From: Bacteroidota bacterium
Lineage (GTDB): Bacteria; Bacteroidota; Bacteroidia; UBA7662; CANHCV01
Reading direction: 5' to 3'
Assembly (NCBI GenBank): GCA_027488715.1
Contig: JAIYBD010000087.1
Coordinates: forward strand, 1 to 6,967
Length of the DNA stretch: 6,967 nt
Part shown: positions 1 through 4,728 of the stretch, one piece after another
Position numbering within the stretch: position 1 is the stretch's first letter
Layout of the letters: each line of letters opens with the position of its first letter
The notes under the pieces: generated by a model
Database searches by the model: none
What the model was told of the DNA's origin: nothing
The model's input: the letters and a program-made list of their open reading frames with translations, nothing else
Made by a program: the position numbers and the translations under genes

Positions 1-705
1 AATGGTCGAAAAATCCAATTGTGATTTTTTCACAATTGTTTTTATCAATACCGAAGGCATCAAATTGATTTTTTCGTTGAGCTTGTAGGTATATCCACCG
101 GTAATAAATAAGTGGGGTTGCATATTTACAGAAGCATTGTTCTGCAATTCTACATTTGGATTGGTAAGGTGGGTAGCGGAAATTCCCACATAATAATTTG
201 GCGCAGTAAATAATAAACCTGCATTTACATCCAAGCCAAACCCACTAATATCCGAAGTGACTAAAATTGGATCAGGATTCGTCTTTGGATTTAGTTTACT
301 TAATTGACTTGAAATTTGCAACATTCCAACACTAATACCTGCCGAAAGCGTTCCTTCGAACGGTAAAACATTATCTTTATGGTAAGCGTACGACAAATAA
401 ACACCGGTAAACTTTTCTAATCCGTATTCGTCATCTAAAATATTTAATCCTAAGCCACCTTTAACCTTATTCACTTTGGAATGAATGTTAAAATTTCTGG
501 AAGTCGGATTGAAATCAGCCAAGCCCATGTACTGGTTGCGGTACAATCCGGTGGCGGAAATGTTGGTTCCTAAACCGGTAAATGCCGGATTAAATCCCAT
601 CCCATTGAGGGCATATTGATTGAATTTCCAATCCTGCTGGGCGAAAGCCACGGTAGAAATCATGGTAACGAAAGCAGTGAATATTACGAGAGTAACCTTT
701 CTCAT
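1..705 (-). CDS. PorP/SprF family type IX secretion system membrane protein (3' end cut off)
   Basis: The first 235 residues are present and the C-terminus lies beyond the left edge; from memory the family is about 300-330 residues. The protein starts MRKVTLVIF, has a hydrophobic signal peptide ending near residue 22 (STVAFA before QQD), and then carries the family's N-terminal signature FNQYALNGMGFNPAFTG (residues 28-44, of the type FxQYxxNxxxxNPAxxG). Alternating polar and aromatic segments follow, as expected of an outer membrane beta-barrel. PorP/SprF proteins sit in the outer membrane and are needed for secretion or surface anchoring of particular type IX substrates; SprF partners the gliding adhesin SprB in Flavobacterium. 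No substrate gene is visible here, so which cargo it serves is unknown. The gene lies 87 bases downstream of hemD on the same strand, behind its own promoter-like box, so it is probably a separate unit. Family assignment is firm; the exact role is inferred. Confidence 0.9.
   Translation of the reverse strand, partial: MRKVTLVIFTAFVTMISTVAFAQQDWKFNQYALNGMGFNPAFTGLGTNISATGLYRNQYMGLADFNPTSRNFNIHSKVNKVKGGLGLNILDDEYGLEKFTGVYLSYAYHKDNVLPFEGTLSAGISVGMLQISSQLSKLNPKTNPDPILVTSDISGFGLDVNAGLLFTAPNYYVGISATHLTNPNVELQNNASVNMQPHLFITGGYTYKLNEKINLMPSVLIKTIVKKSQLDFSTI
16..38. repeat. Perfect 9-bp inverted repeat inside porP
   Basis: CAATTGTGA (16-24) and TCACAATTG (30-38) are perfect reverse complements separated by TTTTT. 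The structure is read directly from the sequence. It lies inside the coding region of the PorP/SprF gene, where it encodes part of a TIVKKSQL stretch. The half-sites happen to resemble lac-operator halves, but nothing here suggests a LacI-type regulator, and a 9-bp hairpin can arise by chance in a window of this size. Confidence 0.5.
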
Positions 706-732
706 TTGGTTTTTCTTTAGTTGGAAGGTGTG

Positions 733-740
733 CTAAGATA
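733..740 (-). promoter_or_regulatory. Candidate Bacteroidota -7 element for porP/sprF
   Basis: On the minus strand these bases read TATCTTAG, two mismatches at most from the Bacteroidota TAnnTTTG -7 consensus. It lies 27 bases upstream of the ATG at 705, so a start about 6 bases downstream would give a leader near 20 bases. The position expected for the -33 TTTG element holds only a T-run (765-758), so the match is half convincing. No purine-rich Shine-Dalgarno sequence stands before the ATG, which is normal in this phylum. Confidence 0.4.
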
Positions 741-757
741 GAGGTTTTTCCCGATAG

Positions 758-792
758 AAAAAAAAGTGGAAAGATTTTTTCTGAAATTTTCC
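758..792 (-). terminator. Possible weak terminator after hemD
   Basis: Immediately after the hemD stop, the minus strand reads GGAAA ... TTTCC (792-788 pairing with 772-768), with two mismatches and then two further A-T pairs inside. An uninterrupted run of eight T follows (765-758). The stem is A/T-rich and short, so termination may be inefficient and some readthrough into porP is possible. The same T-run overlaps the expected -33 region of the porP promoter. Confidence 0.3.
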
Positions 793-1545
793 TTACTTAC
801 CTAGTGCTAAAATATAATTTTCAATGGCCTTGGCCATGCTTGGAACACCGGGTTCTGGAGCATAAACATTTACGATCAACTGATTGTCTTCGGCAGATTT
901 ACGGGTAGTTGGTCCGAAAACCGCAATCCGAGTTTTCTCTTGCTTAAAATCAGGAAAATTTTTGAAAAGCGATTCAATGCCCGTTGGACTAAAAAAACAA
1001 AGGACATCGTATTTCACATCGGCCAAATCACTTAAATCGCTAATGGCCGTTCGAAACATGATGGCTTTGGTAATCTCGATTCCGGCCGTTTCAAAAGTTT
1101 GGTTGAAATCGCTCAGAGATTGTTCTGAAATGGGCATCAAAAACTTTTCTGCCTTGTGCCGTTGAAAGTAGGGAAGAATATCATTTAAACTTCCTTTGCC
1201 AAAAAACACCTTGCGCTTCCGCATTTGGATGTATTTCTGCATGTACAGCGCAATGGCTTCACTGGTGCAAAAATATTTCGCATCAATAGGCATCTCATGC
1301 TTGAACTCGGCACACAACCGGAAAAAATGATCGATGGAGTTCTTACTGGTAAAAACCACCGCATTGAAATCTTTGATCTCGATTTTTTGCTTCCGAAAAT
1401 CTTTTGCTGAAATCCCTTCAACGTGGTGAAATGCCCGGAAATCAACCTTCAACTTGAAGCGATCGATGATTCCTTGATAGGGATTCGCTGCTTCAGGTGC
1501 AGGCTGGGCTATTAATACGCTACGAACCGGATTCGGTTTACTCAT
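793..1545 (-). CDS. hemD: Uroporphyrinogen-III synthase
   Basis: This cytoplasmic enzyme of heme and siroheme synthesis cyclises hydroxymethylbilane to uroporphyrinogen III with inversion of ring D. The 250-residue protein has the usual family length and the pattern of the Bacteroidota branch: VLIAQPAPE near the N-terminus, FRAFHHVEGISAKDFR (about 36-51), VVFTSKNSIDHFFR (63-76), CFFSPTGIESLFKNFPDFK (183-201), IAVFGPTTRKSAED (207-220) and a terminal PEPGVPSMAKAI helix. The two alpha/beta lobes around the TSKNSID and SPTGIESL segments fit the HemD fold. I place the start at ATG 1545 because it forms an ATGA overlap with the stop of the upstream DUF4271 gene and matches the usual N-terminus (MSKPNPVRSVLIAQP). 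An ATG at 1557 would add only MVLE. Overall sequence conservation in HemD is low, but this Bacteroidota pattern is distinctive. Confidence 0.93.
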   Translation of the reverse strand: MSKPNPVRSVLIAQPAPEAANPYQGIIDRFKLKVDFRAFHHVEGISAKDFRKQKIEIKDFNAVVFTSKNSIDHFFRLCAEFKHEMPIDAKYFCTSEAIALYMQKYIQMRKRKVFFGKGSLNDILPYFQRHKAEKFLMPISEQSLSDFNQTFETAGIEITKAIMFRTAISDLSDLADVKYDVLCFFSPTGIESLFKNFPDFKQEKTRIAVFGPTTRKSAEDNQLIVNVYAPEPGVPSMAKAIENYILALGK

Positions 1546-2405
1546 CTCCAAAACCATTTAATCAAAACCAATGTTGGAATAATTTCCAAAACGCAAAAGT
1601 AAAACAGAAATCGGAAGAAAACACCAAGTCCCTTCGACGTGAATCGAAACAATACCCGAAAAAGCCTAAAAACAAATGAAATACCCCAAAAAAAAGGAAT
1701 AGCCCAAAAAATTAATTCCCCCACATCCATTCCACCCCAATTCATCCACTTTTCCTGATCAAAAAACACCAATAACAAGGAAAAAATACCCAACAGGGGT
1801 GCAATCCATCGAAAATAATTGAACAAGGAAAATAAATAGTACTCTCCCGTATCGTCTAACCGAGTTGCTTTTCCTAAAACCCAAATGAGCTGCCGCTTCA
1901 TCCAATAAATCCCCCCAATAATTCCAACAATGGCCACCAACGGGAACTCCATGCCCCTCATCACCAAAAAATAATCCAACCAAATGGAAAAACCAATCAC
2001 CCAACTCAAATCTAAATTCAATAACCCCACCGACAATCGCTTCTTGTAATCCCGGAAAAACTCCTCAGCAAAGCGTACATTAATCAACGAATAGCCAATT
2101 TTATTGAAGTAAACCTCGTTCATCCAATAGCCAATCACCCCCAATAAAAGCGATAACAACGCCCAAATAAAATATCCCGTTCGGTCGCCTTCAAACCTAC
2201 GAGCTGCCTTCACCTCTACCCTTCGTTCGGTCGAATTCCAATACCTTGGCTCCACCAACGTATCTGAAACTTTTTCTTGCTGAACCGAATCAACCACGAA
2301 CGAAGAATCCACCACCAATGCTGAATCTGCCGAAATTGAATCTGCAATTTGCGCATTTGCCGCAATGACCCAAAAAAACAAACCGAAAAACAAGATGCGT
2401 TTCAC
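1542..2405 (-). CDS. DUF4271 domain-containing membrane protein
   Basis: Function is unknown; this is a Bacteroidota-specific family often found beside hemD. With the GTG start at 2405 the protein has 287 residues: a signal peptide MKRILFFGLFFWVIAANAQ, a Ser/Asp/Val-rich periplasmic stretch (about 20-75), then roughly six hydrophobic segments near residues 78-95, 126-149, 154-168, 198-215, 231-248 and 262-283. The C-terminal LEIIPTLVLIKWF (about 273-285) is the family's recognisable ending. Tryptophan is unusually common (15 of 287). A TTG at 2420 would add MFLCK before the signal peptide; GTG 2405 gives a cleaner signal sequence and leaves room for a promoter. The stop TGA shares bases with the hemD ATG at 1545, so the two are likely translationally coupled. 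A link to heme metabolism is only inferred from this neighbourhood. Confidence 0.85.
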   Translation of the reverse strand: MKRILFFGLFFWVIAANAQIADSISADSALVVDSSFVVDSVQQEKVSDTLVEPRYWNSTERRVEVKAARRFEGDRTGYFIWALLSLLLGVIGYWMNEVYFNKIGYSLINVRFAEEFFRDYKKRLSVGLLNLDLSWVIGFSIWLDYFLVMRGMEFPLVAIVGIIGGIYWMKRQLIWVLGKATRLDDTGEYYLFSLFNYFRWIAPLLGIFSLLLVFFDQEKWMNWGGMDVGELIFWAIPFFWGISFVFRLFRVLFRFTSKGLGVFFRFLFYFCVLEIIPTLVLIKWFWR

Positions 2406-2409
2406 TTTG

Positions 2410-2417
2410 CAAAGAAA
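2410..2417 (-). promoter_or_regulatory. Candidate -7 element for DUF4271-hemD
   Basis: The minus strand reads TTTCTTTG, one mismatch from TAnnTTTG. It lies only four bases before the proposed GTG at 2405, so transcription from it would give a nearly leaderless message. No good -33 TTTG is visible about 20 bases upstream. Treat it as a weak candidate. Confidence 0.25.
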
Positions 2418-2441
2418 CAAATTTTTCAGGGTTTCCCATCG

Positions 2442-2449
2442 TACCTTTA
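2442..2449 (+). promoter_or_regulatory. Candidate -7 element for the radical SAM operon
   Basis: TACCTTTA is one mismatch from the Bacteroidota TAnnTTTG element and lies four bases before the proposed GTG at 2454. Initiation about six bases downstream would make the transcript essentially leaderless. A TTTTTC at 2422-2427 stands roughly where a -33 element would be expected, but it is not a TTTG match. Confidence 0.28.
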
Positions 2450-2453
2450 CCCA

Positions 2454-3473
2454 GTGAAAAATTGGAAGGATTCAATTCGGTGGATTTCCAAACAAACTCC
2501 ACGACGTGCATGGAATATGTTCCTCGTGGTCTTTTCTTACCTGCTTTCCAAGTCCACCAAAAAAAGCATCCACTGGGGAAATCCGATTTCTATTTCCATC
2601 GAACCCACCACCGCTTGCAACCTCCGCTGCCCAGAATGCCCTAGCGGACTTCGCTCCTTCACCCGCGATCAGGGTAATTTAAAATCCGACTTTTTCGATA
2701 CCGTTCTCACTGAATTGGCACCAACGCTCTCCTACCTTATTTTTTATTTTCAAGGCGAACCCTTCCTCAACAAACAACTGTTGGCCATGATTCAAAAAGC
2801 ACATGAGAAAGGGGTGTACACGGCCACTTCCACCAATGCCCACTTTTTCGATCCAGAAACAGCGGAAAAAACGGTGAAAAGTGGGCTCGATCGTTGCATC
2901 ATTTCCATCGATGGAACTACCCAGGACGTGTATGAACAATATCGAAAAGAAGGTCAACTTCAACAGGTGATCGAAGGAACTAAAAACCTGATCGAAGCCC
3001 GCAAAAAGCTACAATCCTCCACGCCAACCATCATTTTTCAATTTCTGGTGGTGGGCCCAAACGAACATCAAATGGATGAAGTGGTCGCATTGGCCCAAAC
3101 GTTGGGTGTGGATGAAGTTAAATTTAAAACCGCCCAAATTTACGATTACCAACACGGCTCCCCCCTCATACCCCAAAACGAGAAATTCAGCCGATACAAA
3201 AAAAATAAAGACGGTTCCTATTCCATCAAAAACACGTTAGTCAATCATTGTTGGCGACTTTGGCATAGCGCCGTGATCACTTGGGACGGATGGGTGGTCC
3301 CGTGTTGTTTCGATAAGGACGCCAGCCACAAGTTGGGGCAAGTGAAAAGCAATTCGTTTCACGACGTGTGGAAAGGCTCCAATTACCAAGCCTTCCGAAA
3401 ATCCATCATCAAATCCCGATCGGAAATTGACATTTGTACCAATTGCACGGAAGGAACCAAGGTATGGGCGTAA
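2454..3473 (+). CDS. Radical SAM protein with SPASM-like C-terminal domain
   Basis: It cleaves S-adenosylmethionine at a [4Fe-4S] cluster to start radical chemistry; the substrate is unknown. With the GTG start the protein has 339 residues. IEPTTACNLRCPECPSG carries the CxxxCxxC cluster motif (Cys 55, 59, 62), QGEPFL at 100-105 is the GEP SAM-binding motif, and the central TIM-barrel strands follow. The C-terminus has a SPASM-like pattern: Cys 266, then WDGWVVPCC (Cys 284/285), LGQV, a DVW segment, and Cys 328 and 331 in CTNC. That is fewer cysteines than the seven of full SPASM domains, so one auxiliary cluster (twitch-like) is plausible. I chose GTG 2454 because it gives the short basic/aromatic leader usual before WGxPISISIEPTT; a TTG at 2349 would run back into the divergent gene, and ATG 2517 would remove conserved-looking residues. 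Its 3' end overlaps the outer membrane protein gene. Confidence 0.85.
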   Translation: MKNWKDSIRWISKQTPRRAWNMFLVVFSYLLSKSTKKSIHWGNPISISIEPTTACNLRCPECPSGLRSFTRDQGNLKSDFFDTVLTELAPTLSYLIFYFQGEPFLNKQLLAMIQKAHEKGVYTATSTNAHFFDPETAEKTVKSGLDRCIISIDGTTQDVYEQYRKEGQLQQVIEGTKNLIEARKKLQSSTPTIIFQFLVVGPNEHQMDEVVALAQTLGVDEVKFKTAQIYDYQHGSPLIPQNEKFSRYKKNKDGSYSIKNTLVNHCWRLWHSAVITWDGWVVPCCFDKDASHKLGQVKSNSFHDVWKGSNYQAFRKSIIKSRSEIDICTNCTEGTKVWA

Positions 3474-4579
3474 GATTTTACTCGTTGGTTTTGGTTTTTT
3501 TAATTCCTCTTTTCGGATGGTCTCAAGGGTTTTTTCCTTACCCAAAATGGCTGCCTGCCCCCGACAGTTTACATGTTTTTCCTACTCCTGTTTTTTACCG
3601 AACTCCCGAAAACGGAGTTGCTTACGGACTTGGAACTTTGTACCGATTCGACCCCATTTCCTACACCGATTCCACCAAAAAAAGATTTTCAACTGTTTAC
3701 CTATCTCTCATTCATACGACCAAAAAACAAACCTTATTGGAATTGAATCATCACCTTTTGTTCGCTAAAGGAAAAGTTTTTTTGAGGGGCAATTTCAATG
3801 TTGAAGATTTTTACGACAAATATTACGGCATCGGCGGAAATCAAAAGGAGTCCGCTTTGGAGACCTTCCGATTTCAGCGAACCTTTTGTTTTCAGCAAGC
3901 GCAATGGCAATACCGAAAAAATGCCTACCTCGGCGTAATCGGTTGGTATTACGATTTGAGAAACATTTCGGTCATTTCCGGAAACGGAACCTTGTCCAAC
4001 CGTACCGCCCCAGGAGCCGAAGGCAGCAGAAATTTTGCTATGGGATTTAATTCCACCATCGATACCCGAGATCATCAATTCGTACACAGCAAAGGATGGT
4101 TTTGGGAAGTCCAACTTCTTCATGCGGCGAACAACGAATTCAACACCCATCCCTTCACCCGTGTTCGTACCGACCTCCGTTGGGCGAGTCCGATTTTTAA
4201 CGAAAAAACCGTTCTTGCCTCCCAACTTTACCTCGATCAGGTTTCCTCCGGTGCGGCCTTTCAGTTTATTCCTTCGTTGGGTGGTGATCGAATTTTACGC
4301 GGTTATTTTCGTGGTCGCTACCGCGACCTTGCCTATGCCGCTACCCAAGTGGAGATCCGACACACCTTTAAAAACCAATTTGGATTTCAGGCCTTCGCCT
4401 CGGCCGGACAAGTTGGCCCCACCTGGAAACAGTTTGGGGAATCTCCATGGAAATTTGCTGGTGGGGCCGGAATTCGCTACAAAGTATCCGAAGGAAGTCG
4501 AACCATCGTTCGACTGGATTATGCCATCAACCGCGAAGGTGGCTCAGGTTGGTATCTGCGTGTGAATGAAGCTTTTTAA
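3464..4579 (+). CDS. BamA/TamA (Omp85)-type outer membrane beta-barrel protein
   Basis: The 371-residue protein begins with a signal peptide, MGVRFYSLVLVFLIPLFGWS, likely cleaved near residue 20-21. The rest looks like a 16-stranded Omp85 barrel with no room for POTRA domains. Family signs are IDTRDHQFVHSKGW (199-212, the DTRD...GW element), GGDRILRGYFRGRYRD (273-288, containing the loop-6 (V/L)RGY/F motif), an AGQVG segment near 315, and a C-terminal strand ending in Phe (YLRVNEAF), the outer membrane insertion signal. Omp85 proteins insert or translocate proteins or lipids across the outer membrane; barrel-only members are common in Bacteroidota and mostly uncharacterised. ATG 3464 overlaps the end of the radical SAM gene by 10 bases in another frame, so the two are probably cotranscribed. 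An upstream TTG at 3434 would place ten non-signal residues before the signal peptide and is unlikely. Confidence 0.82.
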   Translation: MGVRFYSLVLVFLIPLFGWSQGFFPYPKWLPAPDSLHVFPTPVFYRTPENGVAYGLGTLYRFDPISYTDSTKKRFSTVYLSLIHTTKKQTLLELNHHLLFAKGKVFLRGNFNVEDFYDKYYGIGGNQKESALETFRFQRTFCFQQAQWQYRKNAYLGVIGWYYDLRNISVISGNGTLSNRTAPGAEGSRNFAMGFNSTIDTRDHQFVHSKGWFWEVQLLHAANNEFNTHPFTRVRTDLRWASPIFNEKTVLASQLYLDQVSSGAAFQFIPSLGGDRILRGYFRGRYRDLAYAATQVEIRHTFKNQFGFQAFASAGQVGPTWKQFGESPWKFAGGAGIRYKVSEGSRTIVRLDYAINREGGSGWYLRVNEAF

Positions 4580-4594
4580 AAAAGTTTTTGTCAA

Positions 4595-4629
4595 TTTTAG
4601 TCGGAATTCCATTTTGAGTTGTATCATTG
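4595..4629 (+). promoter_or_regulatory. Candidate promoter of rho
   Basis: TATCATTG at 4622-4629 resembles the TAnnTTTG -7 element. TTTTAG at 4595-4600 lies 21 bases upstream, where a -33 TTTG is expected, but matches it imperfectly. Transcription from near 4635 would leave a leader of about 95 bases before the TTG at 4729. The element overlaps the TTG at 4627, which argues against that codon as the rho start. Confidence 0.4.
4600..4609. repeat. Direct repeat GTCGGAATTC, copy 1
   Basis: This ten-base sequence recurs exactly at 4633-4642, 33 bases on (about three helical turns). The two copies lie either side of the candidate -7 box of rho. Each contains the palindrome GAATTC. A regulator binding both copies is possible but unproven. 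Confidence 0.45.
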
Positions 4630-4632
4630 CAC

Positions 4633-4642
4633 GTCGGAATTC
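4633..4642. repeat. Direct repeat GTCGGAATTC, copy 2
   Basis: This is the second exact copy of the repeat at 4600-4609. It falls at or just after the predicted transcription start of rho, so a protein bound here could block initiation or early elongation. That role is inference from position only. Confidence 0.45.
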
Positions 4643-4643
4643 T

Positions 4644-4728
4644 CCAAGATGGCGCCTTCAGCCACATTTCACTTGGAATCCCTCCTCAATTAATTTCTTG
4701 TTTTTACCTACTCCTAAACATTTTTGGA
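4644..4728 (+). promoter_or_regulatory. Probable rho mRNA leader with hairpin and rut-like stretch
   Basis: CCAAG (4644-4648) pairs with CTTGG (4672-4676), and inside it TGGC (4650-4653) pairs with GCCA (4661-4664), giving an interrupted hairpin. The bases that follow (4678-4725) hold 13 C and a single G with many TC and CC dimers, the composition Rho prefers for loading on RNA. Rho is known to attenuate its own transcription in the E. coli leader. A similar feedback here is inference. The stretch can be read as an open frame joined to rho, but the encoded residues do not look like Rho. Confidence 0.4.

Noticed and set aside
16..38. A lac-type operator
   Set aside because: The half-sites resemble lac operator halves but the spacing differs, the site lies inside a coding region, and no LacI-family gene or sugar operon is present.
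1185..1445. Second minus-strand frame and plus-strand frames inside hemD
   Set aside because: They overlap the recognised HemD frame and show no domain or start context of their own.
3464..3473. Frameshift joining the radical SAM and outer membrane protein genes
   Set aside because: The downstream frame starts with ATG and a clear signal peptide, and the upstream frame ends after a complete SPASM-like CxxC. This is two overlapping genes, not one broken gene.
3734..4565. Antisense frame 3734-4225 and plus-strand frame 4035-4565 within the outer membrane protein gene
   Set aside because: The barrel frame has a signal peptide, Omp85 motifs and a terminal Phe. These frames show no such organisation and have no upstream signals.
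4571..4590. Rho-independent terminator after the outer membrane protein gene
   Set aside because: CTTTTTAAAAAAG is an A/T-only palindrome with almost no loop, not a stable GC-containing stem, so I could not support a terminator there.
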